In this document: positions 53,952 through 63,984 of the stretch, piece after piece
Numbering within the stretch: position 1 is the first letter of the stretch
Layout: every line of letters starts with the position of its first letter
Assembly: GCF_000517125.1 (NCBI RefSeq)
Contig: NZ_KI912155.1
Span: 3,598,029 to 3,662,028, forward strand
Reading direction: 5' to 3'
DNA: 64,000 nucleotides
DNA from: Arthrobacter sp. MA-N2
GTDB lineage: Bacteria > Actinomycetota > Actinomycetes > Actinomycetales > Micrococcaceae
Made by a program: the position numbers and the translations under genes
The notes under the pieces: model-generated
What the model saw: the letters and a program-made list of their open reading frames with translations, nothing else
The model's database searches: none
What the model was told of the DNA's origin: nothing

Positions 53952-54611
53952 TTACCTGGCGATCGCCTGGGGCTTGATCTTGCGGGAATCGAGCACCTGG
54001 TCGATCAATCCATAGTTCATAGCTTCCGCGGCAGTAAGGATCTTGTCGCGCTCGATGTCGTTGTTGACCTGTTCAGGCGTCCGGCCAGAGTGCTTGGCCA
54101 GCGTGTCCTCAAGCCAGGAGCGCATACGCATGACTTCCGCGGCCTGGATCTCAAGATCGGAAGCCTGTCCGCCCTGGCCGCCGGACAGCGACGGTTGGTG
54201 GATCAGAACCCGCGCGTTTGGCAAGGCGAGGCGCTTGCCGGGCGTACCGGCCGCAAGCAGAACAGCGGCCGCACTCGCCGCCTGGCCCAGGCAAACGGTC
54301 TGGATCTCCGGACGAATGTACGTCATGGTGTCGTAGATCGCAGTCATAGCGGTGAACGAGCCACCCGGGGAGTTGATGTACAGAGTGATGTCACGGTCCG
54401 GGTCCGTGGACTCGAGCACCAACAGCTGGGCCATGATGTCGTCAGCGGAAGCGTCGTCAACCTGAACACCGAGGAAGATGATGCGGTCCTCAAAAAGCTT
54501 GGTGTACGGGTCCTGGCGCTTGAAGCCGTAGGGGGTCCGCTCCTCGAACTGCGGGAGGACGTAGCGGCTGGACGGGAGATTACCGGCAGACCATCCAAAG
54601 TTGTAATTCAT
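53952..54611 (-). CDS. clpP2: ATP-dependent Clp protease proteolytic subunit ClpP2
   Basis: A 219-residue serine peptidase with Ser in [10 protein letters not shown], His in LIHQPS and Asp in IERDK. The N-terminus [23 protein letters not shown] is long, as in actinobacterial ClpP2. It pairs with ClpP1, encoded 36 bases upstream, to form a mixed tetradecamer. Confidence 0.94.
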   Translation of the reverse strand: MNYNFGWSAGNLPSSRYVLPQFEERTPYGFKRQDPYTKLFEDRIIFLGVQVDDASADDIMAQLLVLESTDPDRDITLYINSPGGSFTAMTAIYDTMTYIRPEIQTVCLGQAASAAAVLLAAGTPGKRLALPNARVLIHQPSLSGGQGGQASDLEIQAAEVMRMRSWLEDTLAKHSGRTPEQVNNDIERDKILTAAEAMNYGLIDQVLDSRKIKPQAIAR

Positions 54612-54647
54612 TTTATTGCTCCTGATCTGAATGTTTCTTAGTGCCGG

Positions 54648-55295
54648 TTACTTCTCGGAATTCTCGGAATTCGAAGCATTGGCCGTTCCGCCGCCGCCGG
54701 CGACCGATCCCGCGTGTGCGGCGATCTTGTCGAAGAAGCCGTACTCGAGCGCGTCGACCGCTGTGAACCACTTGTCGCGGTCGTTGTCCTTGAGGATGGT
54801 CTCGACGGTCTGGCCGGTCTGTTCGGCGGTCAACTCCGCCATGACCTTCTTCATGTGCAGGATCAACTCGGCCTGAATCTTGATGTCCGACGCCGTGCCA
54901 CCGATACCGCCGGAAGGCTGGTGCATCAGGATGCGGGCGTTGGGCGTGGCGTACCGCTTGCCCTTGGTGCCCGAAGAGAGAAGGAACTGGCCCATGGAGG
55001 CCGCCAGTCCGGTGGCAACGGTTACGACGTCGTTCGGAATGAACTGCATGGTGTCGTAAATAGCCATGCCTGCGGTCACCGAGCCGCCAGGAGAGTTGAT
55101 GTACAGGTAGATGTCCTTCTCCGGGTCTTCAGCCGAGAGGAGGAGGAGCTGGGAGCAGATCGCGTTGGCATTCTCGTCGCGGACTTCGGATCCGAGCCAG
55201 ATGATGCGCTCTTTCAGCAGGCGGTTGTAGATGTAATTGTCTTGGGCCGCTGGATCGACGGTTGCCATCCGGGGAGCCCCTGCTTGCTGTGACAT
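54648..55295 (-). CDS. clpP1: ATP-dependent Clp protease proteolytic subunit ClpP1
   Basis: A 215-residue ClpP with Ser in GLAASMGQF, His in MHQPSGG and Asp in DRDKW; the C-terminal tail is Ser/Asn/Gly-rich. It is the first of the two ClpP genes after tig and is probably cotranscribed with clpP2. Confidence 0.94.
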   Translation of the reverse strand: MSQQAGAPRMATVDPAAQDNYIYNRLLKERIIWLGSEVRDENANAICSQLLLLSAEDPEKDIYLYINSPGGSVTAGMAIYDTMQFIPNDVVTVATGLAASMGQFLLSSGTKGKRYATPNARILMHQPSGGIGGTASDIKIQAELILHMKKVMAELTAEQTGQTVETILKDNDRDKWFTAVDALEYGFFDKIAAHAGSVAGGGGTANASNSENSEK

Positions 55296-55466
55296 AAGTA
55301 CTTACCTCTCGCTGGTGACAGGGCCATTGCTGAACTTGCCATCCCTGATCTTCACTACTTGGACACTAACCGTTTTCCACGGCGATTTGTTCTCCCAAAT
55401 CGCGCTGTTCGCTGACGGCGCACGATTGCGGAAGGGCGCGCTTTCCATGCTTTCCGGGCTTAAACC

Positions 55467-55502
55467 AAGCCGCCCCCGGATCCTAGGATCCGGGGGCGGC
55501 TT
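55467..55502 (-). terminator. Terminator of tig
   Basis: A perfect 17-bp stem with a two-base loop, just past the tig stop. It suggests that clpP1-clpP2 have their own promoter. Confidence 0.8.
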
Positions 55503-55511
55503 GAGGCAAAA

Positions 55512-56882
55512 CTAGAACTTCACTGCGGCAGGATCGTCGCTCGGAACAACGTCTGCTTCTTCGGCTTCCTCGACAACGGAAGCCTCTTCGCCTGCGGGGC
55601 GCACGAAGTCGCTCAGGTCGACCTTGTTGCCTTCGGAGTCCACAACCTCGGCCTGGCCAAGGACAACCGCGAGAGCCTTGCGGCGGCGAACCTCGGAAAC
55701 CATCATGGGTACCTGGCCGCTCTGATCGATGATCTGGGCGAACTGGTTGGGGTCCATGCCGTACTGGCTTGCCGTGCTGACGATGTAGTCGATCAGCTCG
55801 TTCTGGCTGACGCTCACGTCTTCCTTGTCGGCAATAGCGTCAAGGATGATCTCGTTCTGGAAGGCACGGGCAGCGTTGGCCTTGACCTCGGCGCGGTGCT
55901 CTTCGGTGTCGTGGTCGCCTTCGCCGTGTGCGTTCTCCGGGTTGAAGTGCTGCTCGAGCTGCTCTTCAACAACGGAGTCCGGAACCGGGACCTCGATGAT
56001 TTCCACGAGCTTGTCGAGGACCTTGTCGCGGGCTTCGACGCCCTGGCCGACGACCTTCGACTGAGCAGCCTGCTTGGCTAGGTCTTCACGCAGTTCGGCA
56101 AGGGTGTCGAACTCGGATGCCAACTGGGCGAAGTCGTCGTTGGCCTCAGGAAGCTCGCGCTCCTTGACGGTCTTGACGACGACCTTGACCTGGGCTTCCT
56201 CGCCGGCGTGGTCGCCGCCGACCAGCGTGGTGTTGAAGATTGCTTCCTCGTCGGCGGAAAGGCCGGTGACGGCCTCGTCCAGGCCCTCAAGCATGGTGCC
56301 TGCGCCCACCTGGTAGGAAAGCCCGGTAGCCGAGTCGATTTCGGAGCCGTCGATCGTAGCGGTGATGTCGATCGTCAGGAAGTCGCCATCGGCGGCCGGG
56401 CGGTCAACGGACTTCAGCGTGCCGAAGCGGCCGCGGAGTTCGTCCAGCGCCTTGTCGACGTCGGCGTCGGAGGAGTCCGCTGCGGCAACCTCGACCTTGA
56501 TGCCGGCGTAGTCGGGGAGTTCGACCTCGGGGCGGACGTCGATCTCGACCTGGAACTTCAGCTCACCGTCGGTCGAGGTCGGGTCCGGAACCTCCGTGAT
56601 CTCAACCTCGGGACGGCTCAGCGGGCGAACGCCGGTTTCCTGCACGGCAGCCTGGTACCAGCCGTTTAGGCCATCGTTGATGGCGGTCTCCAAGACATAG
56701 CCACGGCCAACGCGCTGGTCAACCAGCTTCGCGGGAACCTTGCCCTTGCGGAACCCGGGAACCTGGATCTGCGAAGCAACGGTCTTGTAAGCGGCGTCGA
56801 TGCTCGGCTTCAGTTCCTCAAAGGGAACCTCAACGTTGAGCTTGACCCGCGTGGCGGTGAGGTTCTCGACAGCGCTCTTCAC
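55512..56882 (-). CDS. tig: Trigger factor
   Basis: The 456-residue ribosome-bound chaperone has the ribosome-binding signature [18 protein letters not shown], the FKBP-like PPIase domain in the middle and a helical C-terminal arm that ends in an acidic, Val/Glu-rich tail. It assists folding of nascent chains and precedes the clp genes in the usual order. Confidence 0.95.
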   Translation of the reverse strand: MKSAVENLTATRVKLNVEVPFEELKPSIDAAYKTVASQIQVPGFRKGKVPAKLVDQRVGRGYVLETAINDGLNGWYQAAVQETGVRPLSRPEVEITEVPDPTSTDGELKFQVEIDVRPEVELPDYAGIKVEVAAADSSDADVDKALDELRGRFGTLKSVDRPAADGDFLTIDITATIDGSEIDSATGLSYQVGAGTMLEGLDEAVTGLSADEEAIFNTTLVGGDHAGEEAQVKVVVKTVKERELPEANDDFAQLASEFDTLAELREDLAKQAAQSKVVGQGVEARDKVLDKLVEIIEVPVPDSVVEEQLEQHFNPENAHGEGDHDTEEHRAEVKANAARAFQNEIILDAIADKEDVSVSQNELIDYIVSTASQYGMDPNQFAQIIDQSGQVPMMVSEVRRRKALAVVLGQAEVVDSEGNKVDLSDFVRPAGEEASVVEEAEEADVVPSDDPAAVKF

Positions 56883-56950
56883 AGTCTAAGTACTCCTGGT
56901 TTTGTGGGATGGGGTTCTGCCGCGCCCCGGATCGGGACAGGCACACAGAG

Positions 56951-57025
56951 TCGGGGTGACAGGATTTGAACCTGCGACTTCCTGCTCCCAAAGCAGGCGC
57001 TCTAGCCAAGCTGAGCTACACCCCG
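56951..57025 (-). tRNA. tRNA-Pro (TGG)
   Basis: The 75-base cloverleaf has acceptor CGGGGTG/CACCCCG, anticodon arm CCTGC-TTTGGGA-GCAGG (anticodon TGG) and T-arm GGTTCAAATCC. Discriminator A, no encoded CCA. Confidence 0.95.
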
Positions 57026-57177
57026 TGAATGCACAGGACAGTCTACGGGTATCTAGCCGGAGAATGCACATTTGACACTTGGCCCCTGAATTAGGTTTAG
57101 TTATATCCGGCTTCAACAGCCGCCGGAAAGATGCGCGGAACACCCGGAAGTTCATAAAGGTGCATGCAGTCTTGTCC

Positions 57178-57248
57178 GGGGACGTAGCTTAATGGTAAAG
57201 CCTCAGTCTTCCAAACTGATTACGCGGGTTCGATTCCCGTCGTCCCCT
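57178..57248 (+). tRNA. tRNA-Gly (TCC)
   Basis: The 71-base cloverleaf has acceptor GGGGACG/CGTCCCC, anticodon arm CAGT-CTTCCAA-ACTG (anticodon TCC) and T-arm GGGTTCGATTCCC. No encoded CCA. A terminator follows at once. Confidence 0.95.
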
Positions 57249-57256
57249 CCACGGAA

Positions 57257-57284
57257 CGAAGGGCCCCTCACCAGGGGCCCTTCG
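57257..57284. terminator. Terminator after tRNA-Gly, also facing the Nei-like gene
   Basis: Perfect 12-bp stem CGAAGGGCCCCT / AGGGGCCCTTCG with loop CACC, followed on the plus strand by TCGTTT. It may act for both the tRNA and the minus-strand glycosylase gene. Confidence 0.75.
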
Positions 57285-57330
57285 TCGTTTCTGCGTTGTT
57301 TCCTGCGTGTTTGCGGGGCGGGGCCGAACG

Positions 57331-58230
57331 TCAGCTCTGGCAGCCCGGGCACCAGTAGAGCTTGCGCGCACCGATTTCAGCCATCCCCACGGTCTCACCA
57401 CAGCGACGGCAGGGCTGGCCCTGCCGCTTGTAGACAAAGTGGGCTTCGCCGTCGAGCGCTCCGGCGTTTCCGCCGCTCCAAAGCGCCGCAGGGGTCGTAA
57501 CAATCCGCCCGTCCCGGACGCCGTCGGACATGGCGGCCACGGTGTCGTCCCACAGAAGTCCGGCGGTTTCAGCATCCAGGGAACTGCCGGAAGCCCATGG
57601 ATCAATGCGTTGCCGGAAGAGCACTTCCGCGCGGTAGATGTTGCCGATTCCGGCTACCACGGATTGATCCATCAGGAGGAGCCCGACGGCGGTCTTGCGG
57701 CGCCGCACGCGTCGCATGAACTCCTCGCGGTTTCCCGGGAGGTTGTGAAGGGGATCGGTACCCAGACGGGCGAGGACAGCCGCCACCTCCGCCTCGGTGA
57801 TCGCCGCACAGGTAGTGGCTCCCCGCAAGTCCGCCCAGCCGTTCGCCGAGACGAGGCGGACACGCACGGCACCTACCGGCTCGGGCGGCCCCGAGTAGCT
57901 GATTCCTGCGTCCGGCCCGGCATCCGGTGAAAAAGCCTCCCGCTCGCCGATCCGCCGGGGAGCCCCGATACTCGAGGCTCCCCGGAAGGATTCGTCACCG
58001 CCGAAATTCCACGCGCCATAGAGACCCAAATGGACATGCAGAACCACGCCATGGTCAAAGCGGAGGAAGAGCTGCTTGCCGTGCGCCATTGCTTCCAGCA
58101 GCTCATGACCGTCCAAGAGGGACGCACCCGCGGTGAAACGCCCTTGTGGACTGGAAACCCCCAGCGCGTGGCCGGCGAAAACATCCTGGAACTGACGCGC
58201 CAGGCGATGGATGGAATGCCCCTCAGGCAC
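57331..58230 (-). CDS. Fpg/Nei-family DNA glycosylase (second; Nei-like)
   Basis: The 299-residue protein begins MPEGHSIHRLARQF; Pro2 and Glu3 with the GHS context are typical of the actinobacterial endonuclease VIII-like (Nei2) group. It has GIGNIYRAEVLF in the H2TH region and a C-terminal zinc finger (CRRCGE, then WCPGCQ). It excises oxidised pyrimidines. Its start overlaps the rpiB stop by one base, so the two are coupled. Confidence 0.9.
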   Translation of the reverse strand: MPEGHSIHRLARQFQDVFAGHALGVSSPQGRFTAGASLLDGHELLEAMAHGKQLFLRFDHGVVLHVHLGLYGAWNFGGDESFRGASSIGAPRRIGEREAFSPDAGPDAGISYSGPPEPVGAVRVRLVSANGWADLRGATTCAAITEAEVAAVLARLGTDPLHNLPGNREEFMRRVRRRKTAVGLLLMDQSVVAGIGNIYRAEVLFRQRIDPWASGSSLDAETAGLLWDDTVAAMSDGVRDGRIVTTPAALWSGGNAGALDGEAHFVYKRQGQPCRRCGETVGMAEIGARKLYWCPGCQS

Positions 58231-58712
58231 TATGCGACGATTTCGCCGGTGTTTTCATAGGTGGCGATCTTTCCGATGCGGCGAACGTGGCGTTCGTCAT
58301 TGCTGAAAGGTTCCTCCAAGAAGGCCTCGATCAGTTCCGTGGCTTCCTCTACGGTGTGCTGGCGGCCGCCCACGGCAACCACGTTGGCATCGTTGTGTTC
58401 GCGGGCCAGCCTTGCCGTGGACAGGTTCCAGGCAAGTGCGGCGCGAACGCCTTTGACCTTGTTTGCCGCAATTTGCTCACCGTTGCCGGACCCGCCCAGG
58501 ACAATGCCCAATGCATGAACGCCGGCTTTCTGGTCTGCCACCACGGCGGCAGCCGCGTTGATGCAGAACGAAGGGTAGTCATCCAGGGCGTCGTAAACCT
58601 TGGGGCCGTGGTCAACCACATCGTAGCCCTTGGCGGTCAGGTGGCTTACGAGGTGGGCGCTGAGCTCCATGCCAGCGTGATCCGTAGCAATGTGGACGCG
58701 GGGTGTAGTCAC
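58230..58712 (-). CDS. rpiB: Ribose-5-phosphate isomerase B
   Basis: A 160-residue RpiB/LacAB-fold enzyme with VHIATDHAGMELSAHL, DYPSFCINAAAAV and GIVLGGSGNGEQIAANK. In the last motif Ser occupies the position that is Cys in E. coli RpiB, as in mycobacterial enzymes. It interconverts ribose 5-phosphate and ribulose 5-phosphate. Confidence 0.92.
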   Translation of the reverse strand: MTTPRVHIATDHAGMELSAHLVSHLTAKGYDVVDHGPKVYDALDDYPSFCINAAAAVVADQKAGVHALGIVLGGSGNGEQIAANKVKGVRAALAWNLSTARLAREHNDANVVAVGGRQHTVEEATELIEAFLEEPFSNDERHVRRIGKIATYENTGEIVA

Positions 58713-58849
58713 GGAAAGTCCATTCAGTCTGGCGCGCGAACGCGGCGAAGCCGGGCGCGGCGTTGAGGGATGCGGTTCCTAGATTACTAGGACCGGGCCG
58801 TTGCCCACCTCTTAAGACGAAGCCGAAAGGCCCGGCGAACTCCCGGCGC

Positions 58850-59851
58850 TCAGGGGGCAGGTGGCTGCTCGTCGTGCTGGGCCCGTGCCGCGACGCGGTT
58901 CAGAATTCCTGCGAGCCGGTCCGCCGTGGCCGAGGTTCCGGCGCTGAAGGCCACCCTGTGGCCGCTGACTTCGCGGACGACGACGGCGGGTCCGCTGCTC
59001 ACGAGCATGGCCGTAGCTCCTCCGTGGTGCCGAAGCCCCCATCCGCCGAAGTCGGCGGCCCTGACTTCTTGGGCTGCCGCGCCCGCGATGTCTACGGCAG
59101 GCACGGTCAGGACTCGGAGGACGCCGGCGACAAAGACCTGCACCCCTCCCCTGTCGGCGCGCACCCGGACGAAGAGGAAACACGCTGCCATCAGGGCGAC
59201 CACAGCCAGCAACGCGCCGAGCCATGGCAGCGCAATGGCGATCAACGCGGCGGGAAACACGGTGGCCACGCAGATCATGACGAACACCGAACTCCTCGCG
59301 TGGACCCAGAGCAACATGGAATCCTCTGCCAGAGCCGGGTCTTCCGCCAGGCTCCTTTCGGTCTCGAGGGCGGCATCGTCTTCCGGAGTCCAGTGTGGAT
59401 CAGGTTTGAAAGCCATCATCATGACCACGCCAAGGGGCAGGGCCGCTCCGGCGCCCAGCGCGAGGACAGTAGCGTCAACGTGCGAGCTGCGCGCATCGGC
59501 AAGGCCTGTTTGTCCTACGAGTCCGGCGGCCAGCACAGCGGTGATGAAGAGGGTCACCATGAGTCCCATGCCCATCATGACCCGCCGCATGATCACTGGC
59601 CTGGCAAGGGGAACGGCCTGGGCGAACACGAGCCAACCCGCCAGGACCAGGAACCCGCCTCCGCCAAAAACGTAGGCGGCGAACGGCGCGAAGCTGATTC
59701 CGCCGTCGGCGTTCCACGCAATGGCGACCGGATCCGGAAGGTTGTTGCGCAGCATGAGCGCGCACACCGTGAATGCCGCGGCCAGCAGCAGCGGAAATGC
59801 CACCGCAAAGCGGAGTGCCCGGAGGTCCAACGAGTCGCGCATCTTTCCCAT
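58850..59851 (-). CDS. DUF1648-domain membrane protein
   Basis: The 333-residue protein has about seven membrane helices. The N-terminal part (LRNNLPDPVAIAWNADGG) matches the DUF1648 pattern LPDxxPxHWxxxG loosely. A soluble, PH-like C-terminal region (LRVLTVPAVDIAGAAAQEV) follows. ATG at 59851 begins a plausible cytoplasmic leader before the first helix. It is divergent from pepN. Function unknown. Confidence 0.7.
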   Translation of the reverse strand: MGKMRDSLDLRALRFAVAFPLLLAAAFTVCALMLRNNLPDPVAIAWNADGGISFAPFAAYVFGGGGFLVLAGWLVFAQAVPLARPVIMRRVMMGMGLMVTLFITAVLAAGLVGQTGLADARSSHVDATVLALGAGAALPLGVVMMMAFKPDPHWTPEDDAALETERSLAEDPALAEDSMLLWVHARSSVFVMICVATVFPAALIAIALPWLGALLAVVALMAACFLFVRVRADRGGVQVFVAGVLRVLTVPAVDIAGAAAQEVRAADFGGWGLRHHGGATAMLVSSGPAVVVREVSGHRVAFSAGTSATADRLAGILNRVAARAQHDEQPPAP

Positions 59852-59991
59852 GATTCCAACGCTACCCTTGGCCGGCGACACTATGATCCAGCTTCCTTGC
59901 CAAGCCGGCATCGAGTGAAAGAATGACTTCACAGTGCCGGTGCTGGCTGAACCCATCCGGCTTCTTGCAACCCATTCTTGGAGGCACCACT

Positions 59992-62553
59992 TTGCCAGGC
60001 CTGAACCTGACGCGCACCGAAGCCGGACATCGCGCGGAACTGCTCACCGTGACTTCGTATGACGTCGCCCTCGACTTGACGAAGGGTGCCACTGTCTTCG
60101 GCTCCACCACGGTGGTGAAATTCACGGCCGCCGAAGGTTCCTCGAGCTTCATCGACGCGATCACGGAGACGGTGCACAGCGTGACGCTCAACGGCACCGA
60201 ACTTGATCCCGCGGTGGTGTCCGACGGCGTACGCATCCAGCTGCCCGAGCTCGCCGCCGAGAACGAGCTCAGGATCGTCGCCGATGCGCCGTACATGAAC
60301 ACCGGTGAGGGCCTGCACCGTTTCGTGGACCCCGTCGACAACGAGGTCTACCTGTACACCCAATTCGAGGTGCCCGATTCCCGCCGCATGTTCGCTGTGT
60401 TCGAGCAGCCGGACCTGAAAGCGGCATTCACGTTCACGGTCACCGCACCCTCGCACTGGGACTTGATCTCCAACTCCCCCACCCCGGTACCCGTGGAAAC
60501 CACTCCCGGGGACGACGGCGGTGCCCGCTCCGTCTGGCACTTCGCACCCACCCCCCGTATCTCCTCCTATGTCACCGCCCTGATCGCGGGCCCCTACCAA
60601 TCGGTCCGCAGCAAGGTCACCAGCTCCGACGGCCGGGTGATCCCGCTCGGTGTGTTCGCCCGCAAATCCCTCATGCAGTACCTGGACGCCGACAACATCT
60701 TCGAACTGACCCGACAAGGTTTCGAGTTCTTCGAGGCCCAGTTCGGCTTCCCGTATCCCTTCGAGAAGTACGATCAACTGTTCGTTCCCGAGTTCAACGC
60801 CGGCGCCATGGAAAACGCCGGCGCAGTGACAATCCTCGAGGGCTACGTCTTCCGGAGCAAGGTCACCGACGCCCAGATCGAACGCCGCGCCATCACCGTG
60901 CTGCACGAACTGGCCCACATGTGGTTCGGGGACCTCGTGACGATGCGCTGGTGGAACGACCTCTGGCTCAACGAGTCCTTTGCCGAGTACATGTCCCACC
61001 TCGCCGCAGTCGAGAACACCGAATTTGACCGTGCGTGGACCACTTTCGCTTCCGTGGAGAAGTCCTGGGCGTACCGGCAGGACCAGCTGCCCACGACGCA
61101 CCCGATTTTCGCCGAGATCAACGATCTTCAGGATGTCGAGGTGAACTTTGACGGCATCACGTATGCCAAGGGTGCCTCGGTCCTCAGGCAGCTTGTTGCC
61201 TGGGTCGGCCCTGAACAATTCATGGCCGGCGTCCGCGAATACTTCCAGAAACATGCTTGGCAGAACACCGAACTCGCGGACCTCATGAAGGAACTCGAGG
61301 CCGCGAGCGGCCGCGACTTGGACCAGTGGGGCAAGCTCTGGCTCGAGACCGCAGGCGTCAACACGCTCTCCCCCGAGCTCGATGTCGACTCCGACGGCAC
61401 CATTACGTCTTTTGCGATCCGGCAGACAGCCATCGACGAACAGCCCACCCTGCGCCCACACCGCCTCGCCGTGGGCTTCTACAACCTCTCAACCGAAGGC
61501 AAGCTCGAACGCACCCACAGGGAAGAGCTCGACGTCGACGGTCCCCGGACCGATGTCCGTGCCCTTGCCGGGCTGGCGCGTCCGGACCTGGTACTGCTCA
61601 ACGACGACGATCTCGCGTATGCGAAGGTCCGCCTTGACCCGGTGTCGCTGGCGACCGCGAAGGCCCACCTGAAGGACTTCGCCGGCAGCCTCCCGCGAAC
61701 CCTGGTGTGGGGCTCGGCATGGGATGGCGCCCGCGACGGCGAAACCCCCGCCCGCGGCTACGTTGACTTGATCCTGGCCAACATCGCCTCCGAGACCGAT
61801 TCCTCCGTGATCCTGGTCCAGCTGCGGCAGCTCGCCACCACACTCAGCTACTACGTCGCCGCGGAACACAAGGAAGCGGCCACCGTAGCTGCCGCGGACA
61901 AGCTGTGGGAGCTCGCTTCCACCGTGGCCTCCGGATCGGACGCCCAGCTCCAGTTCGTGAAGTCCTTCGCTTTGCTCGCCGCCAGCAGTTCCCAACTGGA
62001 CACCGTCCAGTCGGTCTTGGACGGCGGTACCGTCCTGGACGGCCTCACTGTCGACCAGGACCTGCGTTGGGAACTCCTGACGTCGCTGGTGGTGGGCAGC
62101 CGCGCGGGCCAGGAGCGGATCAACGCCGAACTTGAGCGCGATCACACGGCCAACGGCCAGAATGCTGCCGCCTTGGCAACAGCCGCCCTCCCCACTCCCG
62201 AGGGCAAAGCCGAAGCGTGGAACAAGATTGTTGTGACGGGCGAGCTCTCCAACGCCATCCAAAGCTCCGCCGTCGCGGGCTTCACCCGGGTGCTGGACAC
62301 CTCCCTGCTTGAACCGTACGCCGAAAAGTACTTCGAGGCAGTCCCGGAAATTGTCGCCAACCGCACCCACGCGCTGGCCCAGCAGATCGTCGTCGGACTC
62401 TACCCTGCGCAGCTGACCACCCAGGCCACCGTGGATCGCACGGACAAGTTCCTGGCTGAGCTGCAGGCGGACAGCAACGCTCTGCGGCGCATGATGCTCG
62501 AAAACCGCGACGGCGTCGCCCGCGCCCTCAAGGCCCGCGCGGCAGACGTCTAG
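59992..62553 (+). CDS. pepN: Aminopeptidase N (M1 family)
   Basis: The 853-residue metallopeptidase has GAMENAG near residue 271, the zinc motif HELAHMWFGD near 304 with the second Glu in NESFAEY, and a C-terminal ERAP1-like helical domain. It releases N-terminal amino acids from peptides. TTG at 59992 is chosen because GGAGG lies 7 bases upstream; ATG at 59923 in frame would add an unlike N-terminus. Confidence 0.93.
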   Translation: MPGLNLTRTEAGHRAELLTVTSYDVALDLTKGATVFGSTTVVKFTAAEGSSSFIDAITETVHSVTLNGTELDPAVVSDGVRIQLPELAAENELRIVADAPYMNTGEGLHRFVDPVDNEVYLYTQFEVPDSRRMFAVFEQPDLKAAFTFTVTAPSHWDLISNSPTPVPVETTPGDDGGARSVWHFAPTPRISSYVTALIAGPYQSVRSKVTSSDGRVIPLGVFARKSLMQYLDADNIFELTRQGFEFFEAQFGFPYPFEKYDQLFVPEFNAGAMENAGAVTILEGYVFRSKVTDAQIERRAITVLHELAHMWFGDLVTMRWWNDLWLNESFAEYMSHLAAVENTEFDRAWTTFASVEKSWAYRQDQLPTTHPIFAEINDLQDVEVNFDGITYAKGASVLRQLVAWVGPEQFMAGVREYFQKHAWQNTELADLMKELEAASGRDLDQWGKLWLETAGVNTLSPELDVDSDGTITSFAIRQTAIDEQPTLRPHRLAVGFYNLSTEGKLERTHREELDVDGPRTDVRALAGLARPDLVLLNDDDLAYAKVRLDPVSLATAKAHLKDFAGSLPRTLVWGSAWDGARDGETPARGYVDLILANIASETDSSVILVQLRQLATTLSYYVAAEHKEAATVAAADKLWELASTVASGSDAQLQFVKSFALLAASSSQLDTVQSVLDGGTVLDGLTVDQDLRWELLTSLVVGSRAGQERINAELERDHTANGQNAAALATAALPTPEGKAEAWNKIVVTGELSNAIQSSAVAGFTRVLDTSLLEPYAEKYFEAVPEIVANRTHALAQQIVVGLYPAQLTTQATVDRTDKFLAELQADSNALRRMMLENRDGVARALKARAADV

Positions 62554-62571
62554 CCGCAGCGCACAAAGCAC

Positions 62572-62612
62572 CGCAAGGGCCCGCTTCCGCTCGCCGGAAC
62601 CGGGTCCTTGCG
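62572..62612 (+). terminator. Probable pepN terminator
   Basis: CGCAAGG (62572-62578) pairs with CCTTGCG (62606-62612), with further GC pairing inside. No long T-run. Confidence 0.5.
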
Positions 62613-62649
62613 TATGCGGGGGCGAAAGGACCGCCGCTAGACTTTCCGC

Positions 62650-63129
62650 ATGAGCCTGGACGAACACCGCTACTCCTTGACCGTTCGCTGGACCGGAAAC
62701 CTGGGCAGTGGAACCTCCAGCTACCGTGGTTATGCCCGCGACCACGACATCGAGATCCCCGGCGTGCCCGTCCTCAAGGGCTCCTCTGACCCGGCCTTCC
62801 ACGGGGATAAGAGCCGATACAACCCTGAGCAACTGCTCCTCGCCGCCCTGTCCCAGTGCCATATGTTGTCGTTCCTGCATGTCGCGGTCAAACATGGAGT
62901 GGTGGTGACCGACTACGTCGATCAGGCCGAGGGCATGATGCGGCTCAATCGCGATGGCAGCGGCCAGTTCGAGAGCGTCACCTTGAAGCCGCACGTCACG
63001 GTTGCAGACCCGGCGCATGTCTCCCTCGTGGCCGAGTTGCACCGCGAGGCGAACCGGCTGTGCTTCATCGCCCGGAGCGTCAACTTTCCCGTTCTGCATG
63101 AGCCGAACACGACGGCGGCCGCCAGCTAG
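62650..63129 (+). CDS. OsmC-family protein
   Basis: A 159-residue OsmC/Ohr-fold protein with Cys in AALSQCHMLSF and in NRLCFIARSVNFPV, the pair used for peroxide reduction. The N-terminal YSLTVRWTGN and the length suit the general OsmC-like group; whether it is an organic-hydroperoxide reductase cannot be read from sequence alone. Confidence 0.85.
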   Translation: MSLDEHRYSLTVRWTGNLGSGTSSYRGYARDHDIEIPGVPVLKGSSDPAFHGDKSRYNPEQLLLAALSQCHMLSFLHVAVKHGVVVTDYVDQAEGMMRLNRDGSGQFESVTLKPHVTVADPAHVSLVAELHREANRLCFIARSVNFPVLHEPNTTAAAS

Positions 63130-63255
63130 CCGTACCACTCGCCTGATGCGCTTCCGGCCACGCTACGGGGATAGGGTTGACCGTGGAAAGAGTATTCCGC
63201 GCCCGGCGAAAAGGGCCCGGCGAACAATTGGATCCCGTGAGGAGCATTCCCGCAC

Positions 63256-63984
63256 ATGAACGTCGCCTCGTCGACCGACAACATCGTGGCCGATGCAGCC
63301 AAGATCGATTTCGCGTCAATCTTCGTGACGCTGGGCATTGGCTTGGTGGTCTGGGTGGTAGCCCGGTTCATCATTCTGCGTATTACGCGCCGCGTAGCTG
63401 AGGGCACCAGCTTCTTCAAGAAACCTCATTTCAGGTGGGTCCAGCCGGCTTTCCGGGCACTCGACCATGAACGGCGCGCCCAACGCGCCCACACCATTGG
63501 CTCCCTGCTGACAAGCGTGCTGAGCGTTGTGGTGGTGGTCATCGTCATCATCTACGTCCTCAAATACCTGAATGTAGATATTGCCCCGCTGCTCACAAGC
63601 GTCGGGATTTTGGGTGTGGCCATCGGCTTTGGCGCCCAACAACTCATCCGCGATTTCCTGTCCGGCATCTTCATCACCATCGAGGACCAGTTCGGGATCG
63701 GCGATGTGATCGTGACCACCGAAGTGATTGGCACCGTTGAATCGGTCGGTCTCCGGATCACCCGTCTCAGGGCTGAAGACGGCGCCATCTGGTATCTGCG
63801 CAACGGGGAGATCCTGAGGGTGGGCAACCGCTCGCAGGGAGACTACGTGCCGGAGGAACCAGCCGTCCCGAATGATCTTCCGCCTGCACCCCCGGGTGCT
63901 GCGCCTGCCGAAACGGCTGCATCCGGTGCGCCTCAATCGTCAAAGGAATCCCTCAAGATTCAAGAGCAGAAAGCAGGTGAGTGA
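63256..63984 (+). CDS. MscS-family mechanosensitive ion channel
   Basis: The 242-residue protein has two to three membrane helices and the MscS pore/beta signature (GVAIGFGAQQLIRDFLSGIF, then GDVIVTTEVIGTVESVGLR and ITRLRAEDGAIWYLRNGEI). The C-terminal tail is Pro/Ala-rich. It would open under membrane tension after hypo-osmotic shock. The start of the next gene overlaps its end. Confidence 0.9.
   Translation: MNVASSTDNIVADAAKIDFASIFVTLGIGLVVWVVARFIILRITRRVAEGTSFFKKPHFRWVQPAFRALDHERRAQRAHTIGSLLTSVLSVVVVVIVIIYVLKYLNVDIAPLLTSVGILGVAIGFGAQQLIRDFLSGIFITIEDQFGIGDVIVTTEVIGTVESVGLRITRLRAEDGAIWYLRNGEILRVGNRSQGDYVPEEPAVPNDLPPAPPGAAPAETAASGAPQSSKESLKIQEQKAGE

Noticed and set aside
59929-61461. Long minus-strand frame opposite pepN
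   Set aside because: Antisense shadow of a complete M1 aminopeptidase.
61489-63138. Long minus-strand frame opposite pepN and the OsmC gene
   Set aside because: Spans two well-supported plus-strand genes and an intergenic region; no motifs.
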